DNA from: Sorangium cellulosum
GTDB taxonomy: Bacteria > Myxococcota_A > Polyangia > Polyangiales > Polyangiaceae
NCBI GenBank assembly: GCA_020720045.1
Contig: DYPH01000028.1
Location: 1-51,653 of the forward strand
Direction: 5' to 3'
Length of the DNA stretch: 51,653 nt
The translations under genes were made by a program, and so were the position numbers. The notes beneath the pieces were generated by a model. It did not search any database and was not told where the DNA came from. It worked only from the letters and a program-made list of their open reading frames with translations. This document shows positions 9,665 to 19,397 of this stretch, in pieces (the stretch's first letter is position 1; the number at the start of each line of letters is the position of its first letter).

Positions 9665-12481
9665 TCATTTCGGGTTGAACAGAACGCGACCGTTCTTGTT
9701 CTTTTCGTATTCGGCCTGTGCGCGCGGGAGAATCGTCGCCGTGTCAAAGGCGAGATCGGTCGTCTTGTTCTGCGTCCAAAGATCGAAAAGATCCTGGAAG
9801 TGGGGAGATTCTTTGTAGAAGACCTGGCCACCCGGAATAACGTTACGTGCGATGGGGCCTTTGTCCGGGTCGACTTCCGCGACGAACCGAATCGCAGCAC
9901 CCGAGGAATACGTATAGAGATCGTCGATCAAGCCGTGATTGCCGACGTCGACGGTACCGTCGCCGCCATGGCGAGCGATCGCCGGCATGTCGAGGCCGAC
10001 CGGGAAGGGGAACGTCGATGAGACCGTGTGGAGCTTGCCCCAACGCCAGTTGGCCGGGTCGGTCCCGAGGCTCGCCGTCTTGGTCACGAAACCTGCAGCG
10101 TCGAGGACGGCCTTCGCAGCGAGTTCACGGCGCGTTTCGGTCCGATTCGCCGTCGTCAGGTCGTCCCACAGCGCCTCTTTCGTCGCCAAGGTGTTCGGCG
10201 CCGTGATCAGCGTTCCGAGGAGCTTGAGCACCTGGGAGCCGCCGTAGGTCACGCCGAGGGCGGCGGTCTCGTCGCCGATGGTGAATTTCGCGAGGCGCGT
10301 CGTGTAGAGCGCCATGGCGAGTGTCGCCCGCGAGTCGGCGAGCTGTTGCGCAGTTTCGCCATTGTTCCCGGCCGGCGTGTCGAAGGTCCACTGTTTGACG
10401 GCATCACGAAGAGGCGTTAGAGCAGCGCGAGCCTCGGGCGTCGCCGTACCGAGCATCGTCGCAAGTTCGGGGTGCGTTCCGGGGGCCGCGATTTCCTCGA
10501 GGAGGGCATTGACGCCTTCGAGGAACGTTGGCGCAAGCGCCTGGCCCCACTCGGTGACTGCGTCGGCTTGGATCGCCTGCATATCGTTCAACGAGAGCTT
10601 CTTGCCGTCTTTCGTCCCCGCCTGAATGCGCTTCGTGATCCGGCCAATCCGCGTGCCGGGATCGTATTCGGAGCCGAGGTAGGTCGGCGAGCCGTCGACC
10701 TCAGGCTCGTTCGCGGGGTCGTTGTCGGCGGTCACGCCTAGCGGATCTGCATTGGCCGTCACGAGGTAGCCTTTTGCCGGATTCTTCGCAGCCGGAGCGA
10801 CCGTTGAATCGAAGTAGCCCAACCATTCTGCGCTCCCGTCGCCGGGGAGGACGAGCCAGGGCTTGGCCCCCTTCGGCCGCTTCGGAATCCGGATCGTCTG
10901 GGTCCACAGGATGCTTCCGCTGCGGTCGGCCATGACCCAGTTCTGGCCGCCGTACTTGAAGTTCGCGTCGAGGGCTGCGCGCCCCTCGTCGACGGTCTTC
11001 GCGGTGACGAGCCCGTAGATCGCGGCGAGCAGAGGTGCGGGTTCGTAACCCGTGTACTTCATGGAAAGTTCTTGGGCGCCAAGTGGCTCCGGGACGCCTC
11101 CGGCGCTCCGAACGATGATCGGGCCGTGCTGGGGCACGTCGTAGATCGTGATTTCTTTCGTCGACGAGATCGCTTCCGACGAGCCGATATTGAAAGTCTC
11201 TTTGCGTTCGACGAGCTTGACCTCGGCCCCCTTAAACACGACGCACTTGCCACCTCCGGTGGCGCAGTCCTTCACCGTCTCCGCGTAGACGTCGGTCACG
11301 TCGACGTAGTTCACCGTCGATCCCCAGGCCATATTCTTGTTCATTCCAAGAATGATCAACGGAATGCCTGCGAACTGAACGCCCATGGCGTCGACGTTCT
11401 CGTCGCTCGCAACAAAGTGATTGAGCCAGAACACCGACGGCTGCCCCAGCGACAAGTGCGTGTCGTTGGCGACCATCGCGTGGCCGCTGGCCGAAAGGCT
11501 CGGACCGACAACCCAATTGTTTGAGCCGCGATCGGGATCCCCCTTTCGATCAAGGCCGACAGCACGGACCTGCTTCTCATCGGAACGGAGGAGCGCAAGC
11601 ACGTTTTCGGGGAGCGCGTAGGGGCTCTTTCCTGCTTTTTTCTTACTCTTCGGGGAATTTTGGGCGACCTTCGCCTGGGCCCATCCGTCGACCGTGTACG
11701 TCGGATCAAACGGGGCAACTCGCGAATAGTCTGCGGAGAAACCGACCCGCGCCGCCTTCGCACTATCGGCAGAACCAGCGAACGTCTTGGCTTCCGCGGC
11801 AAGCATAGCGCTCCGCTCGATGTCGCCATCGGCGTCAAAAGCGAGGCTGAACGCCTGCAATTCTCCGAGGACCAGGCTGTCGACCTCGCTCCACGGTTTC
11901 ACGGCGGACGCTCGATAGGCGAGGGCGAGCTGGACGGGCAGTTCCTTTTTCCCGGCCGCGAGTTCTGCCTGCCAGGCATTCACACCTGCCGCGAAATTCT
12001 TCAGAATCTTGACGAGTTTCTGATCGGCGGGCGTCGTCGAAGCTTGCAGATTCGTCCACGTCGTCTCCGCGTTCTTACGCATGTGATGCGTCCGGTACGC
12101 GATATCTGTATCGATCAATCCCGCAGAAACATTCCCCAATACTTCGGCGAGGGTACCGCTCGCTTGCCGGCGACCGAGATCCATTTGAACCCAGCGATCG
12201 GAGGCCATCAAATAGCCTTGTGCGTAGGCAATATCCGGCAACGTCTTGCCGTACATGTGGGGGATCCCCGCGTCGTCGCGGACGACTTCCACCGGCGCCG
12301 ACAGGACTGTCGCCGTCAGCGTATCGGTCACGGGGACGGCGGCGAAGGGGCTCGGCGTCGGACCGGCGTCCGTGGTGCCAGCGTCGACAGGGGTAAGGGG
12401 ATTCGGCTCTTCGGACTTGCACGCAGCGGCGAGAAGCAAGAGCGGTAGGGCGTTGCGAAGAGGACGGAGAATGTTGCGCAT
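9665..12481 (-). CDS. Penicillin acylase family (Ntn hydrolase) lipoprotein
   Basis: A 938-residue precursor. The signal peptide ends LLLLAAAC (lipid Cys21), followed by a Thr/Asp/Pro linker. The family features are the alpha-chain motif RDDAGIPHMYGKT, an acidic-Ser junction at DRGSNNWVVGPS where autoproteolysis would expose Ser320 as the nucleophile of the beta chain, and downstream NDTHLSL and NYVDVTDVYAE blocks. Members hydrolyse amide bonds of penicillins, N-acyl homoserine lactones or other acyl amides; quorum-signal or lipopeptide turnover at the cell surface is possible but not shown. The start at 12481 gives the lipoprotein signal directly. Confidence 0.88.
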   Translation of the reverse strand: MRNILRPLRNALPLLLLAAACKSEEPNPLTPVDAGTTDAGPTPSPFAAVPVTDTLTATVLSAPVEVVRDDAGIPHMYGKTLPDIAYAQGYLMASDRWVQMDLGRRQASGTLAEVLGNVSAGLIDTDIAYRTHHMRKNAETTWTNLQASTTPADQKLVKILKNFAAGVNAWQAELAAGKKELPVQLALAYRASAVKPWSEVDSLVLGELQAFSLAFDADGDIERSAMLAAEAKTFAGSADSAKAARVGFSADYSRVAPFDPTYTVDGWAQAKVAQNSPKSKKKAGKSPYALPENVLALLRSDEKQVRAVGLDRKGDPDRGSNNWVVGPSLSASGHAMVANDTHLSLGQPSVFWLNHFVASDENVDAMGVQFAGIPLIILGMNKNMAWGSTVNYVDVTDVYAETVKDCATGGGKCVVFKGAEVKLVERKETFNIGSSEAISSTKEITIYDVPQHGPIIVRSAGGVPEPLGAQELSMKYTGYEPAPLLAAIYGLVTAKTVDEGRAALDANFKYGGQNWVMADRSGSILWTQTIRIPKRPKGAKPWLVLPGDGSAEWLGYFDSTVAPAAKNPAKGYLVTANADPLGVTADNDPANEPEVDGSPTYLGSEYDPGTRIGRITKRIQAGTKDGKKLSLNDMQAIQADAVTEWGQALAPTFLEGVNALLEEIAAPGTHPELATMLGTATPEARAALTPLRDAVKQWTFDTPAGNNGETAQQLADSRATLAMALYTTRLAKFTIGDETAALGVTYGGSQVLKLLGTLITAPNTLATKEALWDDLTTANRTETRRELAAKAVLDAAGFVTKTASLGTDPANWRWGKLHTVSSTFPFPVGLDMPAIARHGGDGTVDVGNHGLIDDLYTYSSGAAIRFVAEVDPDKGPIARNVIPGGQVFYKESPHFQDLFDLWTQNKTTDLAFDTATILPRAQAEYEKNKNGRVLFNPK

Positions 12482-12586
12482 CGCCCCAGTAGAGTCCAAT
12501 GCGCGGGCGTCGACCAGAGCCGCTTCGACGGACACCGGCGAAATTCGTTGGCGCAATGCGTTACGCCGCGCTCGGCGCCTGCGGAA

Positions 12587-13720
12587 CTAGAAGGTGCCGC
12601 CCCCCTCAAGCCCTGGGTCGGCCGTTCCATTGTCGCCCCGCGTCGGGGCGCTCGCGCCGCCGGCCTTCGTCGCCGCAAGCTGAGCGTCGACAAGCCGCAG
12701 AAGCACCGCCGCCGCCCGGTCGAGGAGGGCGCTCTCCGTCGGTCCGCCAACAAGGGACAACGGCCAATGGACGAAGACCCGCGGCGTCGTCCGGAAGTCC
12801 CCCTTCATCGTCGTTGGCACCGAATTCGGCTTTGAGGCAACCTTCGTCGATGACTGCAGAAGGTTGATGGTCTTCTTCGGAGAATCCATCAACAGCCCGA
12901 CCGTATACGTCACATTATTGCAAAGATAATCGTTAGAAGTCCGAGGGAATCCCGCATAGCGGACCCCCTCTACGATGTCGCCGAAGCCGGTGCTAGCCCC
13001 CTTGGCATCTCTCGATTGCGCCACGATTTCTGCTTCCAGTGCGCTTCGTACGGGCTTCCAAGAAAGAAGATTTCCTCGAGAAAATGGTGCGCCCGTGACC
13101 AGCGGAGCGGTGCCGGCCGCTGACGTTTTCGCCCCGACGTTCCCGGAGCCGTCGAGGTCTGCGCCCGCGCGATTCATTGCGCCGAGCTCAAGCCACAGCG
13201 GCTGCGTGGAGCCAGCGACGCCATTCATGACGACCAGCTCCGGCGAGAATGAATCGATTTCCTTGGCGACGAGAATCGCTGCAAGATCCCAATACACAGG
13301 CAAAATCATTCCGCAGAGATTTACCTTTGCGCCGCTCGGCAGCGTCACCAGGCTGGTGCCCACCGAGAGCTGCGGGCCCGGCGGATCGATGCTCCCTGCC
13401 GCTGGCGCGTCGGTGAGCGGGTAGGTCGCTGCCGGTACCGCGTGGCTCACCGTTCGGCCGGTGGCGTTGTCTGTGATGTACAGAAATCGCCCGTAGCCGC
13501 TCACAAGCACGCGGGGGTAGCGTGCATTTTGCACGCGACACCTGGGCTTGTAACTGTTGGCAAACGCTACATTTGCATCGTACTGGGCGCGCGCGACCGG
13601 TGATGACGTGTCGACTCGCACTTCGTCCTCCGCGCTGCCGCCCCCGTCGAGGTCACCGGTTTCGGCAGAACAGGCGGCCATCGCGATGGCGATCCCTACG
13701 GTAGCAATCCCGGTGCGCAT
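12587..13720 (-). CDS. Lipid-anchored pyroglutamyl-peptidase-like protein (peptidase C15 fold)
   Basis: A 377-residue lipoprotein with lipobox IAMAAC (Cys17). Three blocks match pyrrolidone-carboxylate peptidases in order. VLVSGYGRF (71-79) resembles the family's VLVTGFGPF. LWLELGAMN contains Glu178 at the position of the catalytic Glu. SNDYLCNNVTY contains Cys267 at the place of the nucleophile, and FVHWP holds His318. The full Glu/Cys/His triad therefore appears present. The family is normally cytosolic and about 210 residues; this one is secreted and longer, with an insertion between the Glu and Cys blocks. Assignment is by motif only. It reads divergently from uppP across 56 bp. Confidence 0.68.
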   Translation of the reverse strand: MRTGIATVGIAIAMAACSAETGDLDGGGSAEDEVRVDTSSPVARAQYDANVAFANSYKPRCRVQNARYPRVLVSGYGRFLYITDNATGRTVSHAVPAATYPLTDAPAAGSIDPPGPQLSVGTSLVTLPSGAKVNLCGMILPVYWDLAAILVAKEIDSFSPELVVMNGVAGSTQPLWLELGAMNRAGADLDGSGNVGAKTSAAGTAPLVTGAPFSRGNLLSWKPVRSALEAEIVAQSRDAKGASTGFGDIVEGVRYAGFPRTSNDYLCNNVTYTVGLLMDSPKKTINLLQSSTKVASKPNSVPTTMKGDFRTTPRVFVHWPLSLVGGPTESALLDRAAAVLLRLVDAQLAATKAGGASAPTRGDNGTADPGLEGGGTF

Positions 13721-13776
13721 CGCCCGAGACTGCCCGATCCGTTGCGCGGCCGGGAGATCCTTCCCGCGCGCCGACG

Positions 13777-14643
13777 ATGAATTCTCCACGCGCCTGCGTT
13801 ACGAGCGACGCCGTGCACCCGCTCCACGCGATTCTTCTCGGCATCGTTGAAGGCCTCACCGAGTACCTCCCGGTCTCGTCGACGGGCCATCTCACGCTCC
13901 TCTCCCGCGCGCTCGGCCTGGAGGGGGAGGCGGTCGACTCCTTTGATGTCGTGATCCAAGCGGGGGCCATCTTCGCGGTGGTCATCCAGTATCGAAAACT
14001 TCTTGTAGAGCGAATTCATGGGCTTACGAAGAAAGACCCGCGCGCGATCCGGCTCCTGTCGAACCTCGTCATCGCGTTTCTCCCGATGGCGGTCCTCGGG
14101 CTTCTGTTCCGAAAGGCGATCAAGGCCCACCTCTTTGGCCCGATCCCGGTCGTCGCCGCCCTTGGGTTCTATGGGGTCGTGATGCTCGTCACCGATGGGC
14201 CGCTTCGTCGCCGGGAGGCCCGACTCGCGGAAAAACATGCGCTCTGCACAGATCCCTCCGACCTGACCCCCAAGCAGGCGCTCGCCGTCGGCCTCGGCCA
14301 ATGCCTCGCCCTCGTGCCCGGCACGTCCCGAAGCATGGGGACGATCCTCTTCGGCCGCATCTTCGGCGTTTCTACCGGCGCAGCCGCCGAATTCTCCTTC
14401 CTCCTCGGCCTCCCCACGCTCTCTGCGGCGACGCTCCTTGAAGGGTGGAAATCCCGCGGCGTCCTTGCCCACGACGTCGGCGCCCTCAACCTCGTCCTCG
14501 GGTTTGGGGTCTCGTTCCTCGTCGCGTGGGCGGTCATTCGCGGTTTCGTCTCCTGGCTTTCAAAGCACGGGCTCGCCCCCTTCGGTGTATACCGCATCCT
14601 TCTGGCCGCCTTCACGTTCTGGTTCTTGGTCGTCCGCAAGTGA
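13777..14643 (+). CDS. uppP: Undecaprenyl-diphosphatase UppP (BacA)
   Basis: A 288-residue polytopic membrane protein. The first catalytic block EGLTEYLPVSSTGH is intact and the second reads PGTSRSMGTI, with Met where most members have Gly (PGTSRSG). The enzyme recycles undecaprenyl diphosphate to the monophosphate lipid carrier for peptidoglycan and other envelope polymers, and its overproduction gives bacitracin resistance in other bacteria. Length and helix count are usual. Its stop overlaps the start of the following MetX-like gene (GTGA), so the two are translationally coupled. A start a few codons downstream (VHPLHAILLG) is also possible. Confidence 0.93.
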   Translation: MNSPRACVTSDAVHPLHAILLGIVEGLTEYLPVSSTGHLTLLSRALGLEGEAVDSFDVVIQAGAIFAVVIQYRKLLVERIHGLTKKDPRAIRLLSNLVIAFLPMAVLGLLFRKAIKAHLFGPIPVVAALGFYGVVMLVTDGPLRRREARLAEKHALCTDPSDLTPKQALAVGLGQCLALVPGTSRSMGTILFGRIFGVSTGAAAEFSFLLGLPTLSAATLLEGWKSRGVLAHDVGALNLVLGFGVSFLVAWAVIRGFVSWLSKHGLAPFGVYRILLAAFTFWFLVVRK

Positions 14644-15818
14644 CCGTCGTCGCCGCTCCCCCGCGGGCTTTCTCCGTGCCGATCGGTGGACGGATCCTCG
14701 AAGGGGGGACTCCCCTTCCTGCAGGGAAATTAAGGGCTTGGATCTGGAGCTCGGAAGAAGACGTTGCCGAGTTGGATGCGTCATGCACGCTTTCTGCGCC
14801 GGCGACAACGGTCGTCTTTGTGCCGCCGCTTACCGGCTCCGCCGACGCTTCCGGGTACTGGAATCTCCTCCTCGGCCCGGGGCGACTTTTCCGCCCGTGG
14901 GCTCAGCGCCTGCTCGGCTTTGACCTGCTTGGGTCTGTGCATCATGCACCTTGTGTCGCCGGTCACGAGGCGCTCTGGCCGTCGGCGGTCGCCGAGGCGC
15001 CTGCCGCTTTTGCGCCGCTTCATCGCGGCAAATTGCTCCGTGAACGTGAGTGCTTGCCGGCGACAGTCACTCCCTGGGATCAGGCACGCGCCATTCGCGA
15101 CGCACTCGATAGCTTGCACGTTGCATCCATCTCCCTCGTGACCGGTGGGTCGCTCGGAGGGATGGTCGCCCAATGCTTGGCGGCGCTCCTCGGGGATCGG
15201 CTCGCTGCTGTCGCGCCGATCGCCGCTCCGCTCCACGGCACCGCCTGGATCCTCGGCTGGAACCACCTTGCCCGGGAGGCGATCCTTGGCGACCCGAGCT
15301 ACCCGGCGGCGGGCCCCGGTCTCTCCCTCGCCCGGCAAATCGCCAGGCTTTCCTATCGTTGTGAGGCCGGCCTCGCGGAGCGGCATGGTCGTGAACGGGC
15401 GGTCCCGCGGCACCAGAGGGTCGAAGTGGCGGATGGCCTCGACCCCCACGTGCCCTATCGCGTGGAGAGCTACTTCGCTCACACGGGCGAGAGCTTTCTC
15501 CAAAGCTGGTCTGGCGTCGATGCCGCCGCGCGCTACCTGGCGCTCCTTCGCGCGATGGATCATCACGATCTTGAGCGAATTCCGAAGGATGCGGCCCCGT
15601 TAGGTAGCTGGGCGCACGCCTTCCCGATCGGCATCGAGAGCGACCGCCTCGTGCCAGCCGCCGACGTCCTCGCCCTTCACGGATGGATGCAAAATGCAAG
15701 TATACCTTCGAAGGTGACGCTGCTTCCTAGCCCCCATGGCCACGACGGCTTCCTTCTGGAGGGGGCCACCCTTGCCCCCGCGCTCGGAGAAGCGCTCCGA
15801 CATGGCCGCAAACGGTGA
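14640..15818 (+). CDS. MetX-like homoserine O-acyltransferase family / alpha-beta hydrolase
   Basis: A 392-residue alpha/beta-hydrolase fold protein. The nucleophile elbow is TGGSLGGM (Ser171), the acid is in GIESDRLVP (Asp335), and the base is His368 in SPHGHDGF, arranged as in homoserine O-acetyl/succinyltransferases, which use GGSxGGM and GHDxFL. MetX makes O-acyl-homoserine for methionine synthesis. No other methionine gene is in the window and the N-terminal half is divergent, so a related acyltransferase or hydrolase is possible. The GTG start overlaps the uppP stop. Three exact TGCA-N3-TGCA motifs lie inside this gene. Confidence 0.72.
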   Translation: MTVVAAPPRAFSVPIGGRILEGGTPLPAGKLRAWIWSSEEDVAELDASCTLSAPATTVVFVPPLTGSADASGYWNLLLGPGRLFRPWAQRLLGFDLLGSVHHAPCVAGHEALWPSAVAEAPAAFAPLHRGKLLRERECLPATVTPWDQARAIRDALDSLHVASISLVTGGSLGGMVAQCLAALLGDRLAAVAPIAAPLHGTAWILGWNHLAREAILGDPSYPAAGPGLSLARQIARLSYRCEAGLAERHGRERAVPRHQRVEVADGLDPHVPYRVESYFAHTGESFLQSWSGVDAAARYLALLRAMDHHDLERIPKDAAPLGSWAHAFPIGIESDRLVPAADVLALHGWMQNASIPSKVTLLPSPHGHDGFLLEGATLAPALGEALRHGRKR

Positions 15819-15891
15819 GGCGCTTGCCCGCCCACCGTGCGCGAATTGCTCTATGACTCGTCACTCCTCATCGCCCGGAGATCTCATCGCC

Positions 15892-17685
15892 ATGCCCCGT
15901 CGCTCCGCTTCCGTCCTCGCCGTCGCCGCTCTGCCGCTCCTGGTCGCCTGTGGAGGCGCGACGCCGGCCCCTGTATCGCCGGTTGTCGTGGCGAAGGAAC
16001 CGGAGCCGGTCGTTGCCGTGAAGCCTCCGGCAGCGGCGCCCGTCGACCCCTTTGCGGTGCCGAAGAAGCTACGGACAGAGCCGGCACCTAAAGAAGTCGC
16101 CGTCCCCAGCATCCCGGAATATCTCGCCTATTCGGCGAAGACGCCGGCGCCCGCGTCGTGCACGAAGGTCGCCAAGGCGGGCAAGAAGACCTGCGGAAAG
16201 ACCCTCGCCGACGAGTTCGAGACCCTCCGCAAAGCCCTCGCCCAGAGCGATGTGGCAAAGCGGGACGCGGCGCTCGCCGGCCTGGAGGGGTGCACGATTT
16301 CCGACGCGTCGGTCCGCGCCATTCGTGCGGAATACATGGATGCATCCTGCAAAGATGCCGTCGTCGATCCCTACCTCGCTGCGCTCGCCAAGGACGGCTA
16401 CGACCTGCAGGAGGCGCCCAGCCTTACGCTCGCTCCGCGGAAGAAGGGGACCACTAAACATCGGGACGTCCAGCCGGAAGTGCTCCACGCCCTCGTCGGC
16501 TATGGCGTCGCGAGCAAGCTGAGTCGCCTTGGCGCCGGCGCCCCGAGCTACACCGGTTCCGGGGCTCGTGCCGACGTAAAAACCTTTATTGAAGGTCCCT
16601 ACAAGGGATGGCTCGTGGAGCAAGTTCGTGCCATTGATGAGGCGCAGGCGATCGCCTTCAAGCTAAGCGGCTACGGCCGTGGCGTCGCTGCATTGGCGAG
16701 TGGTCAGGCGAACTTACGTCTTGCCGAGACCTTCCGCGCCGCGCCGATTCCTCAGGATATTGCGAGCGATCCCGAGCTGAAAGAGACCTACGAACAATCT
16801 CTCGAAGGGGTCGTCGAACCGCGGAAGCGCCAGGGGCGTGATGCGTCGCTTGTTGCCCTGCAGACGCTCGCCGAAGACGGCGTCATTCGATCGCCGGAAG
16901 TCGACGCCGCCCGCGCCACGCTCGCACGCCTCTACGCGGGGCGGCGCATCGACGCCCTCGACGCGCTCCTGCTGCCGAAGCCCCCGGCGACGATCGCCCT
17001 TCATGGCGCCGTTTTTGGCCGCACCATGGTCGTGCGCCCGCCGACGAACCTCACCGGCATCTCCGATGCCCTCTCGCCGACGTTGAGCGCGGCGCTCCCG
17101 TCGCCGGGACCGACCCAGGACGCACTCACCGCCCAGCTCGGACTCACCGGGGCGCCCGGTCGCTTTGTCGCGTTTCCTCGCGCCGACCGCCACGATATCG
17201 TGCGGCCGTGGCTCCGAAGCTACGGGAATTTGCTGCTCGCGACGCACACATGGCGCAGCGTCGGCTACGACCAGGTGGTTGCAACCTACATCAGTCAGAC
17301 CAGCTTCGCCGACGACGAGACGCGGGAAACGGCGCGCTTCTACTTCGCCCTCGCCCTCACTCTCCGGAACGGGCCCGACTCGCCGGCTGAAATGATGAGC
17401 GCAAAGACGCCCGCCGATTTGAACCTCGGCCACGTGGAGGTGCTCGACGCCCTCGAAGGGGAGCACAATCGTTTCGCGGGGGAGGCGGTCTACGACGCCG
17501 CGCTGCTCCTTGAGACGGCACCGCCGGAGAAGGCTTCTGCAAGCTTTTTCAAGGGTCTCGCCGCGCGGTATCGGAAGGCGGAAGGGCTGCTGACCGCCGC
17601 CGACGCAAAGGCCAAAGCCCACGATCGCGCCGCCGCAATGGACGAACTGGCGAAGCAGGTGGCGACGATGACCGGAGGGAAGTGA
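15892..17685 (+). CDS. Lipoprotein of unknown function
   Basis: A 597-residue lipoprotein: signal peptide [20 protein letters not shown] with lipid Cys20, then a Pro/Val/Ala-rich linker to about residue 65, then a soluble, mainly helical region rich in Ala, Leu, Asp and Lys. I recognise no catalytic motif. Two Cys pairs near residues 90-150 ([14 protein letters not shown] and the GC/SC pair) could form disulphides. GGAG about 12 bases before the ATG at 15892 supports the start. Its stop overlaps the thyA start, so thyA is probably coupled to it. Confidence 0.8.
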   Translation: MPRRSASVLAVAALPLLVACGGATPAPVSPVVVAKEPEPVVAVKPPAAAPVDPFAVPKKLRTEPAPKEVAVPSIPEYLAYSAKTPAPASCTKVAKAGKKTCGKTLADEFETLRKALAQSDVAKRDAALAGLEGCTISDASVRAIRAEYMDASCKDAVVDPYLAALAKDGYDLQEAPSLTLAPRKKGTTKHRDVQPEVLHALVGYGVASKLSRLGAGAPSYTGSGARADVKTFIEGPYKGWLVEQVRAIDEAQAIAFKLSGYGRGVAALASGQANLRLAETFRAAPIPQDIASDPELKETYEQSLEGVVEPRKRQGRDASLVALQTLAEDGVIRSPEVDAARATLARLYAGRRIDALDALLLPKPPATIALHGAVFGRTMVVRPPTNLTGISDALSPTLSAALPSPGPTQDALTAQLGLTGAPGRFVAFPRADRHDIVRPWLRSYGNLLLATHTWRSVGYDQVVATYISQTSFADDETRETARFYFALALTLRNGPDSPAEMMSAKTPADLNLGHVEVLDALEGEHNRFAGEAVYDAALLLETAPPEKASASFFKGLAARYRKAEGLLTAADAKAKAHDRAAAMDELAKQVATMTGGK

Positions 17686-18527
17686 TGGATGCCTACCTGG
17701 CGCTCCTCCAGCGGGTGCGCCTCGCCGGTCAGCAGAAGGGGGACCGGACCGGCGTCGGCACGCGCAGCGTCTTCGGCCACCAGTACCGCGTCGATCTGGC
17801 CGATGGGTTTCCCCTATTGACGACGAAGAAAGTACATTTCAAGTCGATCGTCGTCGAACTGCTCTGGTTTCTTCGTGGGGAGACCGATACCGCCTATTTG
17901 AAGCGGCACGGTGTAACGATCTGGGACGAGTGGGCTACGGCGGAACAAACGGGAAAGTTCGGCCGCTCCGAAGGGGATCTCGGTCCTGTCTACGGCCATC
18001 AATGGCGAAACTTTGGGGCGACGCAACTCCCCGACGGCACCTACGCCAACGATGGCAAGGATCAGATCTCCTGGGTCGTCGACGAAATCCGTCGAAATCC
18101 GAACAGCCGTCGCCTCCTCGTTTCCGGCTGGAATCCGAAGGAAGCGACAGCGGTTGCGCTCCCTCCGTGCCACACGCTCTTTCAGTTTCACGTCGCCGAC
18201 GGCGCGCTCTCCTGCCAGCTCTACCAGCGGAGCGGAGATGTCTTCCTGGGCGTCCCCTTCAATCTCGCAAGTTATGCCCTTCTTACCTGCATGATCGCGC
18301 AGGTCACCGGGCTCCGGCCGGGGACGTTCGTCCATACCTTTGGCGACGCGCACCTCTACGAGAACCACGTTGCGCAGGCCGATCTCCAGCTTTCCCGCGT
18401 CCCGCGTCCGCTCCCGCGCCTCGTCCTCGATCCCACCGTTACCGATCTATTCGCGTTTGAACCGCGGCACATTTTAGTCGAGAATTACGACCCCTATTCG
18501 GGGATCAAGGCGCCTGTCGCGATTTGA
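17685..18527 (+). CDS. thyA: Thymidylate synthase ThyA
   Basis: A 280-residue enzyme that methylates dUMP to dTMP using methylene-tetrahydrofolate and releases dihydrofolate. Conserved blocks are [43 protein letters not shown], the catalytic Cys162 in [11 protein letters not shown] and [17 protein letters not shown] 17685 overlaps the preceding stop (TGATG) and follows GGAGGGA; GTG 17682 one codon earlier is the alternative. folA lies 1.5 kb downstream on the same strand and would recycle the dihydrofolate. The 3' end overlaps the converging hydrolase gene by 23 bp. Confidence 0.97.
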   Translation: MDAYLALLQRVRLAGQQKGDRTGVGTRSVFGHQYRVDLADGFPLLTTKKVHFKSIVVELLWFLRGETDTAYLKRHGVTIWDEWATAEQTGKFGRSEGDLGPVYGHQWRNFGATQLPDGTYANDGKDQISWVVDEIRRNPNSRRLLVSGWNPKEATAVALPPCHTLFQFHVADGALSCQLYQRSGDVFLGVPFNLASYALLTCMIAQVTGLRPGTFVHTFGDAHLYENHVAQADLQLSRVPRPLPRLVLDPTVTDLFAFEPRHILVENYDPYSGIKAPVAI

Positions 18528-19338
18528 GTGTCTCGTCCACCTCGTCGAGAAACGCCGTGATCTGTTGATGGACCGTAGGGGCATGCGTGATCGGCCCCAT
18601 GTGGCCGGCCCCCGGGATACGGACTGCGCGCCCTTCCGGCATCGCCGCCGCGATCCGGTCGGTCAGGGTGCGTGCAGCGATCGGGGAGTGCTCCCCGCCG
18701 AGCAAGAGCGCCGGAATGGAGAGCGTTGCGTAGGTGGCCGCGGGGGTGCGGTCGCCGAGCAAACACTGCACCTCATCAAACAATTTCATGCCGTTGGCGC
18801 GGAACGATGCCCTTCCCGTTTCCGGCATCGCCTCCCAGGCGCCGGGGACGTTCCAGTAATCGACGAAGCCGCGGAGCCACCCCTCAAGGTCGTCCACAGC
18901 GGCTACTGGGCGCGCCGGCGGTTCGTCCAAGATCCCAAAAAGCGGCGGCTCGTAGGCGACGATCGACGCGATGTTCCGGCGGTGGAACGCGGCGAGAAAG
19001 GCGATCGCTCCGCCGTACGAGTGCCCTACGAGGTGCACGGGGCCGCGCGGCCCACTCGGAGGGGGCGCTTCGAGCTCATCAAGCAGGCGCTCCAGTGCGA
19101 GGACCTCCAGCGACGCATGGAAGCGCTCGCCGGCCGGCCACGGCCCGCTTTCTCCGTAACCAAGAAAATCAGGGACGTATACCTCACGGGATTCACTCAG
19201 TTCGGCGGCGAATTTCCGCCACTGACGACCAGACATGCCGCCGCTGTGGAGGAGGACAACGGGGGACTTTCGCGCGGGCCCGACCGAGGTTGGTGCGAAG
19301 TGTTGGACGGCGAGGCGCGGGCGGCGATCCAGGGGCAT
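18505..19338 (-). CDS. Alpha/beta hydrolase
   Basis: A 277-residue alpha/beta-hydrolase fold protein: oxyanion region [11 protein letters not shown], nucleophile elbow GHSYGG (Ser107), a C-terminal acid in LLLGGEHS and base in GAGHMGP. There is no signal peptide, so it is cytosolic. The substrate is not identifiable. It diverges from a TetR-family gene with a perfect 18-bp palindrome between them, which suggests direct repression by that regulator. The start ATG 19338 fits the family; the longer open frame crosses the palindrome and is rejected. Its 3' end overlaps thyA by 23 bp on the opposite strand. Confidence 0.85.
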   Translation of the reverse strand: MPLDRRPRLAVQHFAPTSVGPARKSPVVLLHSGGMSGRQWRKFAAELSESREVYVPDFLGYGESGPWPAGERFHASLEVLALERLLDELEAPPPSGPRGPVHLVGHSYGGAIAFLAAFHRRNIASIVAYEPPLFGILDEPPARPVAAVDDLEGWLRGFVDYWNVPGAWEAMPETGRASFRANGMKLFDEVQCLLGDRTPAATYATLSIPALLLGGEHSPIAARTLTDRIAAAMPEGRAVRIPGAGHMGPITHAPTVHQQITAFLDEVDETLKSRQAP

Positions 19339-19352
19339 ACGTGAATCGAGGC

Positions 19353-19370
19353 TTAGGACGATCGTCCTAA
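19353..19370. promoter_or_regulatory. Candidate TetR operator, perfect 18-bp palindrome
   Basis: TTAGGACGATCGTCCTAA is identical to its reverse complement. It sits in the 59-bp gap between the divergent hydrolase (start 19338) and TetR gene (start 19398), 15 and 28 bases from the two starts. Length and symmetry are typical of TetR-family operators that control both directions. Confidence 0.8.
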
Positions 19371-19397
19371 AAGGCAACGGCGTGCTAGCGTCAGCGC

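Noticed and set aside
13561-13580. A further TGCA-N3-TGCA copy (TGCATCGTACT)
   Set aside because: Two mismatches in the second half; not counted.
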